Source: a bacterium (GTDB lineage Bacteria > Bdellovibrionota_G > JALEGL01). From it: DNA of 12,249 bases. A program made the position numbers and the translations under genes. The notes beneath the pieces are model-generated. The model was not told where the DNA came from, did not search any database, and worked only from the letters and a program-made list of their open reading frames with translations. Of this stretch, positions 1 to 7,510 are shown in pieces. Each line of letters opens with the position of its first letter. Position 1 is the first letter of the stretch. The DNA is taken from positions 1-12,249 of the forward strand of contig JALEGL010000013.1 in the NCBI GenBank assembly GCA_022763185.1, in the 5' to 3' direction.

Positions 1-34
1 AGGCGAACCGCAGGTTCGATTCCGACTACCCACA
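1..34 (+). tRNA. 3' end of a tRNA gene, truncated by the window edge; specificity not determined
   Basis: The T-loop TTCGATT lies at 15-21 and is flanked by GCAGG (10-14) and CCGAC (22-26). A 3' acceptor strand TACCCAC (27-33) and discriminator A34 follow. No CCA is encoded, as the DNA continues ACATTTT. The 5' half and anticodon lie outside the window. The acceptor strand implies a 5' end of GTGGGTA, which would suit tRNA-His or tRNA-Tyr; A73 fits Tyr better than the usual bacterial His, but this is only a guess. The T-stem is poor: A12 faces G24 and C11 faces A25, so only three of five pairs form. A weak-stemmed or decayed tRNA is therefore possible. It converges with the tRNA-Phe gene 50 bp away. 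Confidence 0.6.
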
Positions 35-83
35 TTTTGAGTAAAAAATAAAATCTAAATTGTACTGAAATTCTTGAGAAAAG

Positions 84-159
84 TGGTGCCCAGAGACGGA
101 ATCGAACCGCCGACACGAGGATTTTCAATCCTCTGCTCTACCGACTGAGCTATCTGGGC
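84..159 (-). tRNA. tRNA-Phe (anticodon GAA)
   Basis: On the minus strand this is a complete 76-nt cloverleaf that carries an encoded CCA. The acceptor is GCCCAGA paired with TCTGGGC, followed by discriminator A and CCA (84-86). The D-arm reads GCTC-AGTCGGTA-GAGC. The anticodon arm GAGGA-TTGAAAA-TCCTC places GAA at positions 34-36, decoding UUC and UUU. The T-arm is GGCGG-TTCGATT-CCGTC with one G-T wobble. The stems, the 76-nt length and the 3' CCA all agree with a functional elongator tRNA-Phe. It encodes CCA whereas the tRNA fragment at 1-34 does not. Transcription probably starts from the TATATA element at 171-176. Confidence 0.98.
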
Positions 160-170
160 AACAGCATGCA

Positions 171-199
171 TATATACATTATTTTTAAAAAACTGCGAG
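171..199 (-). promoter_or_regulatory. weak candidate promoter for tRNA-Phe
   Basis: Read on the minus strand, a TATATA -10-like element (171-176) lies 11 bp before the first base of the mature tRNA. This would give a short 5' leader for RNase P to remove. The region at the -35 distance reads CTCGCA, a poor match to TTGACA. The position supports it; the sequence match is weak. Confidence 0.25.
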
Positions 200-226
200 A
201 AAAAATATAAAAAACTAAAGGAAGAC

Positions 227-706
227 TTATGAACTTGAGCCTATGGCGTAATTGCCTGAATTATCTAGGTTTATCTGACATTGTGGGTTATCCAAAGCTT
301 CACACTGCACAAAAGCCAAGCCGCCAGTCCAGGTTAAAAAGTCCCCACTGGCTTCTAAATCATTTTCTCCGTTATTGACTAGAATCGTGCATGATGTTTC
401 ATTGCTGCTGCATGTGGCCATGTTATTGATTTCAATAACAATTTCTTCTCCCATTTGTGTAGAAAAGGTCAATGAAATGATGGATTGATTGTTACTTTCA
501 AGCTCATCAATGCTTGGAAAATAATCAATTTTTTCAGCAAACTTGTTGTCTGGAGGAGGGGGTGAGTTATTGTCTTCACTTCCTCCGCAAGCATATAAAC
601 CCAATATAAGCCCTATTCCAATAAAAAACATAGCATAGTTACTCGGGCCATAAGTCTGGTTTTTCTCACGCTTGTTGAAATATAAGGAAAATGCTTTTAA
701 AAACAT
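227..706 (-). CDS. small predicted lipoprotein, function unknown (159 aa)
   Basis: I do not recognise this protein. It has a lipoprotein signal: a charged n-region, a hydrophobic stretch (about residues 26-36) and lipobox LYAC with the lipidated Cys at 40, followed by GGSEDNN. This implies export by Sec, cleavage by signal peptidase II and membrane anchoring. A Pro-rich linker SPPPP follows at about 48-52. The rest is an acidic, Asn- and Ser-rich domain with four further cysteines (in ATCSS, ETSCT, VQCE and PQCQ), which could form disulfides in the periplasm. The ATG at 706 is preferred because AGGGG lies 7-8 nt upstream. The internal Met26 has no Shine-Dalgarno sequence and would leave an uncharged signal too short to be credible. 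It is divergent from the lipoprotein gene at 845. No terminator was seen downstream. Confidence 0.75.
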   Translation of the reverse strand: MFLKAFSLYFNKREKNQTYGPSNYAMFFIGIGLILGLYACGGSEDNNSPPPPDNKFAEKIDYFPSIDELESNNQSIISLTFSTQMGEEIVIEINNMATCSSNETSCTILVNNGENDLEASGDFLTWTGGLAFVQCEALDNPQCQINLDNSGNYAIGSSS

Positions 707-844
707 GTTATCCCCTATAGTAATATAAATGAGCGATTTTTATTCATTCCATAATTCACATATCATATTAAGAAAAGGACAAAACAGTTTATTTTATATA
801 ACACATTGCATTATTTTTTGGATTTAATTGTAATTTTGTGCTAC

Positions 845-1432
845 ATGTCACTTACTATGTACCGTTTTTTGATTCTTCTCTTAATCAGTAGCTTACAGTT
901 CGCTTGTAAGAATCAAGAGTCCAGGCATCAAAAAAATGCTGATAACAAGCAAATCACGATAACTAAAGATAATATTGCTAAACTAGATGGAGTTTACACC
1001 ATGAATTTTTCTGACGGTGAACAAAATTGTGCGCTTAACTACGAAAAGGTTGATGAAAACTTTGTCTATCAATTTGATCAAGAAGAATTTCAATCAGAGC
1101 AACTCTTTTGTCAAAGCACTCAAGAGCTAGAACTTTTTTGCGGCCCAGATGAAAAAGAACCTATGTGGCATGGCAGCATCAACAAACATGGCCGAGCAAA
1201 GCTAAAAATAGTTAAAGATATAAAAAAAAGTTTTAAAAACACATTATTACAGAAGCTTCCGAAAGAAACTCCGTACAATTCTGTGGTGCTGGACTTTATA
1301 ATGGTTTTGGATTTTTCCAAAAAAACTCAAAGCCAAGGACACCTGCAATTAAACTACGTGCTACCCTTTGAACAACAAACTTTATCTTGTAAAACAAAAC
1401 TACCCTTTGATTTAAACAAAGAAAAACAATAA
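845..1432 (+). CDS. predicted lipoprotein, function unknown (195 aa)
   Basis: I do not recognise this protein. From the ATG at 845 it begins MSLTMYR, then has a hydrophobic core LILLLISSL and lipobox QFAC with Cys at 21, followed by KNQES. The mature part is about 175 residues and mostly hydrophilic. It contains further cysteines (NCAL, LFCQS, LFCGP, LSCK) and a C-terminal stretch that looks like alternating beta strands. Start choice is uncertain. The frame is open to a TTG at 806, but that adds a hydrophobic segment without a ribosome binding site. ATG 857 also leaves a sound signal peptide (MYRFLILL). None of the three has a clear Shine-Dalgarno sequence. It is followed 65 bp later by bamD on the same strand, so it could share transcripts with bamD. 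Confidence 0.72.
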   Translation: MSLTMYRFLILLLISSLQFACKNQESRHQKNADNKQITITKDNIAKLDGVYTMNFSDGEQNCALNYEKVDENFVYQFDQEEFQSEQLFCQSTQELELFCGPDEKEPMWHGSINKHGRAKLKIVKDIKKSFKNTLLQKLPKETPYNSVVLDFIMVLDFSKKTQSQGHLQLNYVLPFEQQTLSCKTKLPFDLNKEKQ

Positions 1433-1497
1433 TCTCTGACCGTCAGTAAATTTCTTGATTACTTGCTCATTTATTCAAGATAGGTTAGTCCAAAGAC

Positions 1498-2268
1498 ATG
1501 TTCAATGTATCTAACACAACTTGGAACTATTGTTTTGCACTTATTTTAAGTACAATAGCTTTATCTGCCTGTTCAGTAAAAACACCTGATGATTATGATA
1601 ATGCTCAAGGTTTATTCAAAAAGGCCAAAACTCTTTTTGATAAGAAAAACTACTCAGAAGCCGCCTTATACTTTGAAAATCTTGAAAATAGATTCCCCCA
1701 AAGCAGTTACGCTACCCAGGCAGCACTTTTAAAATGTGATGCCTATTTCAATAATAAAGATTACCTCGAAGCCGAATATGCTTACAGCCAATTTAAAAAA
1801 TATTATCCAAAGCATGAAAAAATAAACTATGTTACTTTAAAAATTGGTTTGTCGCAGCTTAAGCAAGGGAATAAAGTAATAGCAAGAGACCAAAGCTACA
1901 CCCAATCATCAATTAGCTATTTTAATGAAGTGATTCGCTTGTATCCAGGAACTGAAGCTGCAAAAGAAGCTCTAGTTTATGCCAAACAAGCCAAGAAAAA
2001 AATCTATGAAAAAGAACTATATGTTGGAAGCTTTTATTTAAAACAAAAACAAGCCACAGCCGCAATCAATCGCCTAGAGCCTTTATTGGATAACTACACC
2101 TATCCCAAACTGCATCAAGAGGCACAATACAAAACAGCTTATGCCTACTATAGGCTCAAAAATTATGAACAGAGCAAAAAGATTTTAGCTTTACAAACAG
2201 ATACACAAGTAAAAACAAAATACCTTGATAAAATGGCTAAGCTCAAAGCTACTTTGACTGAAAAATAA
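1498..2268 (+). CDS. bamD: outer membrane protein assembly factor BamD (lipoprotein)
   Basis: BamD is the essential lipoprotein of the BAM complex, which inserts beta-barrel proteins into the outer membrane. It works on the periplasmic face with BamA. The 256-aa length is close to the roughly 245 aa of E. coli BamD. The signal peptide ends in lipobox LSAC with the lipidated Cys at 25. TPR-type helical repeats follow: one around 33-67 (AQGLFKKAKTLFDKKNYSEA then FENLENRFPQSSYA), the next around 70-105, and a third around 137-165. The block RDQSYTQSSISYFNEVIRLYP (split here by its RDQ and RLYP ends) matches the BamD region where E. coli has RDPQ...LVRGYP. The ATG at 1498 gives a well-formed signal peptide but has no strong ribosome binding site. 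Its stop is 5 bp from the stop of convergent alaS, with no terminator visible. Confidence 0.92.
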   Translation: MFNVSNTTWNYCFALILSTIALSACSVKTPDDYDNAQGLFKKAKTLFDKKNYSEAALYFENLENRFPQSSYATQAALLKCDAYFNNKDYLEAEYAYSQFKKYYPKHEKINYVTLKIGLSQLKQGNKVIARDQSYTQSSISYFNEVIRLYPGTEAAKEALVYAKQAKKKIYEKELYVGSFYLKQKQATAAINRLEPLLDNYTYPKLHQEAQYKTAYAYYRLKNYEQSKKILALQTDTQVKTKYLDKMAKLKATLTEK

Positions 2269-2273
2269 GAAAA

Positions 2274-4907
2274 TCAACCGTTTGCTTTTTCTACAAGCCC
2301 TAGAATGTGTTTGATGGCATCGTCAATTTTAGCTGGATTTTGACCTCCAGCCTGAGCCATATCCGGTCTTCCGCCACCAGACCCACCTATAAGAACGGCA
2401 GCCTCTTTTACCAACTGCCCAGCATGAATTTTGGATGTTAAGTTTTTGGATACTTTACACAATAAACTGACTTTACCCTCAATATTAGAGGCCAAAATAA
2501 CCACCCCTGTTTGTATTTTTTCAAGATATCTATCAGATACATCTCGCAAAGTTTTGACATCCATACCATCAAAAACTTGATAGACCACATCCACATTATT
2601 TATTTGATTTTGAGTGGCCTGTTCAAACTTGGCTACAACTTGTGCAGAAACAGATTTTTGTTTTTGTTTGCCTTGTTTAATAAGTTGCTCAACTTTTTCT
2701 TCTAACTTATCTGCTGAAACATTAAGTTTCTTTACCAGCTTATCCAACTGCTCTTGTTGTTTATTCAAATAACGTAAAGCGCTGTCTGATGTTAAGGCTT
2801 CTATGCGTCTAACTCCAGCAGACACGCTAGTCTCTTTGATAATTTTAAATAAGCCAACTTCATGGCTGGCTCCTAGGTGAGTTCCACCACACAGCTCAAC
2901 AGAGAAGTCGCCAATACTCACAACTCTGACTTCTTCACCGTATTTTTCACCAAATAATGCCATGGCTCCACTGGCCATGGCTTGTTCCATGCTCATACTC
3001 TTTTTTTCTACTTTTTTGCCAGACCAAATTTGTTCATTAACCACTTGTTCAATTTTTTTAATCTCACCGTTTGTTAATGCTTTGCTATGACTAAAATCAA
3101 AGCGTAGTTTATCTGGCCCTACTAAAGATCCTTTTTGTCTGACATGCTCTCCTAAAGTTTGAATCAGAGCTGCATGCAATAAATGTGTAGCTGTATGGTT
3201 CTGCGCGGTTTTTTGTCTTAGTTTTGCATCCACACTTAAATTGATGTCAGTTCCAAGTTCAAGTTTGCCTTGCTCAACATGAACGGAGTGAACATGCAAA
3301 TCATTAAGGTATTTTTGTGTATCAATAATGCTTGCTTGCCCAACGGTACTTTCTGCCAATCCTTGGTCACCCACCTGACCACCACTTTCTCCATAAAAGG
3401 GGGTTTGGTCGCATACCATAAGGCCTGTTTCACCTTCCTTAAGTACATCAACACTTTTGCCTTGTTTAACCAGAGCAGTTATTTTAGCCGTGCTTGTTAA
3501 GCTGTCATAACCCAAGAAATGATTACTCAGTTTATCTTGTTTCCACTGGTCAAGGATCTCAGTTAAGTCCTCTGTGTTACTTTTTTTCCAAGATCCTTTA
3601 GCTTTTTCTTTATGTTCCGCAAACGCTTGATCAAAGCCAACTTCATCCAAGCTTAAATTATTTTCACGCAAGATATCTGCAGTCATATCAACAGGAAAAC
3701 CATAGGTATCATACAGATGAAACGCAACTTCACCTGATAGTTCACTGGATTTACTATTATTTAAACTAACAATCTCTTCCTCTAGAAGTTTCATTCCTCT
3801 ATCAATCGTTTGAGAAAATCTTTTCTCTTCACTTTCTATGCAATCTTGAATTTGCAAATTGTACTTTTGTAATTCAGGGTAAGATTGCTGCATGGATTCA
3901 ATCACATCCAATGAAAAACGATGTAAAAATGGTTTTTCAAAACCTATTTTTTTACCGTGGCGCATGGCTCTGCGCATAATCCTTCTTAACACATAGCCCC
4001 TGCCTTCATTGCTGGGAAGAACACCGTCTGCAATAAGAAAGGTCATACAACGCAAGTGATCTGCAATCACTCTGTATGAAGCTTGTTGTTCACTGACAAT
4101 ATCATAGTAGTTTCGTCCTTGAGATTTTTGTCCCAAGTGATTGAGCAATGGCAAAAATAAATCGGACTCATAATTACTGGTTACAGCTTGAGCCAATGCA
4201 CTGGCTCTCTCTAAACCCATACCCGTATCAATGGATGGGTTGGGGAGTTTTATTCTTGAGCCATCTTTTTTTTGCTCAAACTCCATAAAAACCAAGTTCC
4301 AGAACTCTAAAAAGCGATCGCTATCATCTCCTAGTTTTTCACCCGGTACGGACTCACCTTGATCGTAAAATAATTCTGTGCAGGGTCCACAAGGCCCAAC
4401 CTCACCCATAGACCAAAAATTATCTTTTTCTCCAAAGCGATAGATTCTGCTCTCATCCAAACCAATATCATTTTTCCAGATGTTATAGGCCTCATCATCT
4501 TCCTGATAAACAGTCACATACAATTTTTCTAAAGGAAACTGTAAATACTGGGTTGTAAAATCCCAAGCAAACGCTATAGCCTCTTTTTTAAAGTAATCTC
4601 CAAATGAAAAGTTACCCAACATTTCAAAAAATGTGTGATGTCTGGCCGTATAACCCACGTTTTCTAAATCATTGTGTTTACCGCCAGCACGGACACATTT
4701 TTGTACAGAAGCAGCTTTGTTGTATGACCTTTGTTCTTCTCCAGTAAAGATACTTTTAAATTGATTCATTCCAGCATTAGTAAACAATAATGTTGGATCT
4801 TCTGCTGGCACTAAAGATGCGCTCTGCACGCGCTTATGTTGCTTAGACTCAAAAAAACTTAAAAAGGCTTCTCTAATTTCATGCGATTGAACAACTTTTT
4901 TTGACAT
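2274..4907 (-). CDS. alaS: alanine--tRNA ligase
   Basis: AlaS charges tRNA-Ala in the cytoplasm and hydrolyses mischarged Ser- and Gly-tRNA-Ala. At 877 aa it is full length (E. coli 876). The class II catalytic domain spans about 1-440, with TNAGMNQFK (43-51), the RxxxHHTFFEMLGNFSFGDYF region (89-106) and RGYVLRRIMRRAMRHG (303-318). GESGGQ is at 506-511. The editing domain carries the zinc ligands HTATH (571-575) and CGGTH (673-677). A coiled-coil-like linker at about 715-760 leads to the C-Ala domain with the glycine-rich GGSGGGRPDMAQAGG (841-855). All key residues are present. The ATG at 4907 gives the standard family N-terminus; the ribosome binding site is weak (GGTATGGAAC before ATG). 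It lies 99 bp downstream of pilT on the same strand and may be read from the pilT promoter. Confidence 0.98.
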   Translation of the reverse strand: MSKKVVQSHEIREAFLSFFESKQHKRVQSASLVPAEDPTLLFTNAGMNQFKSIFTGEEQRSYNKAASVQKCVRAGGKHNDLENVGYTARHHTFFEMLGNFSFGDYFKKEAIAFAWDFTTQYLQFPLEKLYVTVYQEDDEAYNIWKNDIGLDESRIYRFGEKDNFWSMGEVGPCGPCTELFYDQGESVPGEKLGDDSDRFLEFWNLVFMEFEQKKDGSRIKLPNPSIDTGMGLERASALAQAVTSNYESDLFLPLLNHLGQKSQGRNYYDIVSEQQASYRVIADHLRCMTFLIADGVLPSNEGRGYVLRRIMRRAMRHGKKIGFEKPFLHRFSLDVIESMQQSYPELQKYNLQIQDCIESEEKRFSQTIDRGMKLLEEEIVSLNNSKSSELSGEVAFHLYDTYGFPVDMTADILRENNLSLDEVGFDQAFAEHKEKAKGSWKKSNTEDLTEILDQWKQDKLSNHFLGYDSLTSTAKITALVKQGKSVDVLKEGETGLMVCDQTPFYGESGGQVGDQGLAESTVGQASIIDTQKYLNDLHVHSVHVEQGKLELGTDINLSVDAKLRQKTAQNHTATHLLHAALIQTLGEHVRQKGSLVGPDKLRFDFSHSKALTNGEIKKIEQVVNEQIWSGKKVEKKSMSMEQAMASGAMALFGEKYGEEVRVVSIGDFSVELCGGTHLGASHEVGLFKIIKETSVSAGVRRIEALTSDSALRYLNKQQEQLDKLVKKLNVSADKLEEKVEQLIKQGKQKQKSVSAQVVAKFEQATQNQINNVDVVYQVFDGMDVKTLRDVSDRYLEKIQTGVVILASNIEGKVSLLCKVSKNLTSKIHAGQLVKEAAVLIGGSGGGRPDMAQAGGQNPAKIDDAIKHILGLVEKANG

Positions 4908-5006
4908 GTTCCATACCTACGAAATATTACGACCTAGCGCAATATTTACGTTTCACATTAGCAAAAAATCCAGCATGCTTAGATCACCTCTTGGCTTCGA
5001 CTGCCC

Positions 5007-6185
5007 TTAAAAGCGCTCAAAACTCATGGATTCATCATCAGGTAAATCACCTTTATTTTCACTGTTATCCTGGGCTCTACCATCAAAATCATCCCATTTA
5101 GAAGCTCCGGTAGAATCAACCCCTTTCATTTTAAGCGCAAAGTCATCTGGGTTGGTCGATTGGCGCATAGCCTCATCATAAGAAATTAATCCTTGCGTTA
5201 ATAGTTGCATAAGGGATTGATCAAATGTTTGCATACCAAAACTGGTTTTACCTTGAGCAATCGCATCGCTGATTTCTCTGGTTTTATCTTCATTTTCTAT
5301 CATTTCTCTAATTCTGCTATTATTGATGAGTATTTCACACGCTGGAGCTCTGCTTTTACCATCTTGAGTGGGGACCAAGCGCTGAGAAATAATCGCTTGT
5401 AAAACCGACCCTAATTGTAAGCGAATTTGTTTTTGTTGGTGCGGTGGAAAAGTGGTTAAGATTCTATTGATGGTTTCTCCAGCATCCAATGTGTGCAGAG
5501 TAGAAAAAACCAAATGACCGGTCTCTGCAGCAACCAATGCTGTTTCAATGGTTTCTTTATCTCTCATTTCACCCACCAAAATAATATCTGGGTCTTGTCT
5601 TAAAGACGCCCTCAAAGCTGTTGAAAAGCTATCGGTATCTAAGCCTATTTCTCTTTGATTAATGATACATTTTTCATCTTTAATCAGGTACTCTATAGGA
5701 TCTTCAATGGTTAGAATATGTCCACTGCGTGTTTGATTAATTTTTTTAATCATGGCTGCCAATGATGTTGACTTTCCTGAACCTGTGGCACCGGTGAACA
5801 AAACTAGCCCCCTATGCTTATCGCACAGGTTTTTAATTACTTCAGGCAAGCCCAAGCTTTCTAAGTCTGGCACATCAAAAGGAATACTTCTGATCACCAT
5901 TCCTACTGATCCACGCTGTTGAAAAATATTCACCCGAAATCTTCCAATGTGATCCTCACTATGGGCAACATCCATCTCAGGTCTCTCTTTAAACTGCTTA
6001 ATTTGTTCTTGAGTCATCATGCCAAAAGCCATACGTTTTGTATCTTCTGGTGTCACCACCTTGCCATTTTTTATAGGATACAATTTACCGTTGACTCTGA
6101 ACATAGGCATCATTCCAGGCTTAATGTGTAAGTCTGATGCTTTACCTTTAACCGCAATATTGAGCAAATCTCTAATCTGATACAT
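5007..6185 (-). CDS. pilT: type IV pilus retraction ATPase PilT
   Basis: PilT is the hexameric cytoplasmic ATPase that depolymerises type IV pili for twitching motility, surface adhesion and, in some bacteria, DNA uptake. The 392-aa product has the N-terminal PAS-like domain (about 1-100), Walker A GATGSGKST (132-140), Asp box ILTIEDPIEY (157-166), Walker B IILVGEMRD (201-209) and His box STLHTLDAGETINR (228-241). NNSRIREMIE (288-297) corresponds to the AIRNLIRE motif that separates PilT from PilB, and GMQTFDQSL (317-325) is also typical of PilT. It is longer than usual because of an acidic tail from about residue 354, with 11 Asp/Glu against 5 Lys/Arg. No other pilus gene lies in the window. 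A promoter-like pair sits immediately upstream. PilU is the closest alternative. Confidence 0.95.
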   Translation of the reverse strand: MYQIRDLLNIAVKGKASDLHIKPGMMPMFRVNGKLYPIKNGKVVTPEDTKRMAFGMMTQEQIKQFKERPEMDVAHSEDHIGRFRVNIFQQRGSVGMVIRSIPFDVPDLESLGLPEVIKNLCDKHRGLVLFTGATGSGKSTSLAAMIKKINQTRSGHILTIEDPIEYLIKDEKCIINQREIGLDTDSFSTALRASLRQDPDIILVGEMRDKETIETALVAAETGHLVFSTLHTLDAGETINRILTTFPPHQQKQIRLQLGSVLQAIISQRLVPTQDGKSRAPACEILINNSRIREMIENEDKTREISDAIAQGKTSFGMQTFDQSLMQLLTQGLISYDEAMRQSTNPDDFALKMKGVDSTGASKWDDFDGRAQDNSENKGDLPDDESMSFERF

Positions 6186-6191
6186 TAGACC

Positions 6192-6220
6192 ATCATAACC
6201 CTCAAGCTATCGCTAGACAA
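6192..6220 (-). promoter_or_regulatory. candidate sigma-70 promoter of pilT
   Basis: On the minus strand TTGTCT (6215-6220) and TATGAT (6192-6197) are separated by exactly 17 bp. The pair lies between the recA terminator and the pilT ATG at 6185. A start 6-7 bp after the -10 would fall on or next to the pilT ATG, giving an almost leaderless mRNA. An out-of-frame mini-ORF ATG-ATG-GTC-TAA, whose TAA overlaps the pilT ATG, starts inside this -10 element. Confidence 0.5.
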
Positions 6221-6221
6221 T

Positions 6222-6259
6222 AAAAACAAAAAAGCGCCGCAAAATTTTGCAGCGCTTTT
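6222..6259 (-). terminator. intrinsic terminator of recA
   Basis: On the minus strand, arms of 15 nt meet head to head at 6244/6245: AAAAGCGCTGCAAAA followed by its complement with one G-T wobble. The GC-rich core is GCGCTGC/GCGGCGC. A T-rich run (TTTTTTGTTTTTA, through about 6222) follows. It begins 27 bp after the recA stop. The stem could also form in plus-strand RNA but there only a run of four T follows. Confidence 0.9.
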
Positions 6260-6286
6260 GATTTCAATGGATTAAAAACTGAAGTT

Positions 6287-7372
6287 TTATGATGTCTTGG
6301 TTTCTGATGTTTCTTTACTGGCATCCGTATTTTTTTTAGCTGTTTTTTTGACATCTGCTTTAATACGCTTTGGTGCATCTAAACCCGCTGCCTCATAAAC
6401 TTGTTTTTCCAAATTTCCTAAAGCATCTGGGTTATCTCTTAAGTATTGCTTAGCGTTTTCACGGCCTTGTCCCATACGATCTCCGTTGTATGAAAACCAA
6501 GTTCCACTTTTTTCAACCAAGTCCTGTGCCAAAGCCAAGTCTAAAATATCTCCCACATAAGAAATACCTTCACCATACATGATATCAAACTCAACTTTTT
6601 TAAATGGCGAAGCCATTTTATTTTTAACCACTTTCACTTGGGTTTTATTACCAATGACTTCATCACCGTTTTTAATTGCTCCAATACGACGAATATCCAA
6701 GCGAACAGATGAGTAAAACTTAAGCGCATTACCCCCGGTTGTAGTTTCTGGACTACCAAACATAACCCCAATTTTCATGCGAATCTGGTTAATAAACACC
6801 ACAGTTGTATTGGATTTAGCAATGGCTGCTGTCAGTTTTCTTAAAGCTTGTGACATAAGACGTGCCTGTAAACCCATGTGTGAGTCTCCCATGTTACCTT
6901 CCAATTCAGCACGAGGAGTCAAAGCCGCAACAGAGTCAACAATAATTAAGTCCACTGCTCCTGAGCGAACAAGCGTTTCAGTAATCTCTAAAGCTTGTTC
7001 ACCGGCATCCGGTTGAGACAAGAGTAAGTCTGCTGTATTGACCCCCAGTTTTTCCGCATAGGTCACATCTAAAGCATGTTCAGCATCAACAAATGCCGCC
7101 ACACCCCCAGCTTTTTGACAGTTAGCCAGCATATGCAAAGTTAATGTGGTTTTACCACTGGATTCTGGCCCATAAATTTCTACTATTCTGCCCTTGGGTA
7201 TACCACCTATACCTAAGGCAATATCTAAACTAGGAGAGCCTGTGGAAATAGCAGGAGCTTTAACAACAGCATCTTGCTCCCCAAGACGCATGATGGATCC
7301 TTTACCGAATTGTTTTTCAATGGTGGCTAAAGCTAAATCAATGGCTTTGGTTTTATTGGCTTCTAATGACAT
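6287..7372 (-). CDS. recA: recombinase RecA
   Basis: RecA coats single-stranded DNA, drives homologous strand exchange and activates LexA self-cleavage. The 361-aa sequence is canonical: Walker A GPESSGKT (68-75), the catalytic Glu in VDAEHALD (E98), Walker [11 protein letters not shown] (142-151), DNA-binding loop L1 [10 protein letters not shown] (158-167), and loop L2 beginning NQIRMKIG (195-202) and ending near 220 with [14 protein letters not shown]. The ATG at 7372 is fixed by a strong Shine-Dalgarno AGAAGGAG (7381-7388), 8 nt upstream. The tail after about 333 is rich in Lys, Thr and Ser (net positive), unlike the acidic tail of E. coli RecA. It has its own probable promoter and terminator, so it is likely monocistronic although downstream of cinA. 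No recX was found next to it. No E. coli-type (CTGT-N8-ACAG) or Bacillus-type LexA box was recognised. Confidence 0.99.
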   Translation of the reverse strand: MSLEANKTKAIDLALATIEKQFGKGSIMRLGEQDAVVKAPAISTGSPSLDIALGIGGIPKGRIVEIYGPESSGKTTLTLHMLANCQKAGGVAAFVDAEHALDVTYAEKLGVNTADLLLSQPDAGEQALEITETLVRSGAVDLIIVDSVAALTPRAELEGNMGDSHMGLQARLMSQALRKLTAAIAKSNTTVVFINQIRMKIGVMFGSPETTTGGNALKFYSSVRLDIRRIGAIKNGDEVIGNKTQVKVVKNKMASPFKKVEFDIMYGEGISYVGDILDLALAQDLVEKSGTWFSYNGDRMGQGRENAKQYLRDNPDALGNLEKQVYEAAGLDAPKRIKADVKKTAKKNTDASKETSETKTS

Positions 7373-7380
7373 TTTTGACT

Positions 7381-7388
7381 CTCCTTCT
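7381..7388 (-). promoter_or_regulatory. strong Shine-Dalgarno site of recA
   Basis: AGAAGGAG on the minus strand ends 8 nt before the recA ATG. It is the best ribosome binding site in the window and fixes the recA start. Confidence 0.85.
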
Positions 7389-7422
7389 CAACTGTTTTGT
7401 TATCCGTACTCCATAACTGATT

Positions 7423-7432
7423 TTAGGCCTAA
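7423..7432. repeat. 10-bp perfect palindrome in the recA leader
   Basis: TTAGGCCTAA is self-complementary and lies 51 bp before the recA ATG, within the inferred 5' leader. It has no loop, so it is more likely a DNA site than an RNA hairpin, or chance. Next to it on the minus strand is a four-codon ORF (ATG GAG TAC GGA TAA, 7414 to 7400) without a ribosome binding site. Confidence 0.3.
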
Positions 7433-7510
7433 GGCGTAGCTTTTTCACCCAGTTTTTGGTTATATCCCCAAGAGCAATTCTTTTCTCTCAGTGTTATTTT
7501 GATATGTGTA

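Noticed and set aside
806-844. TTG start extending the 195-aa lipoprotein upstream
   Set aside because: No ribosome binding site precedes it, and it would add a second hydrophobic segment before a complete signal peptide.
4901-5101. Plus-strand open frame across the pilT-alaS gap
   Set aside because: It overlaps the ends of two well-supported minus-strand genes, has no ribosome binding site and resembles no protein.
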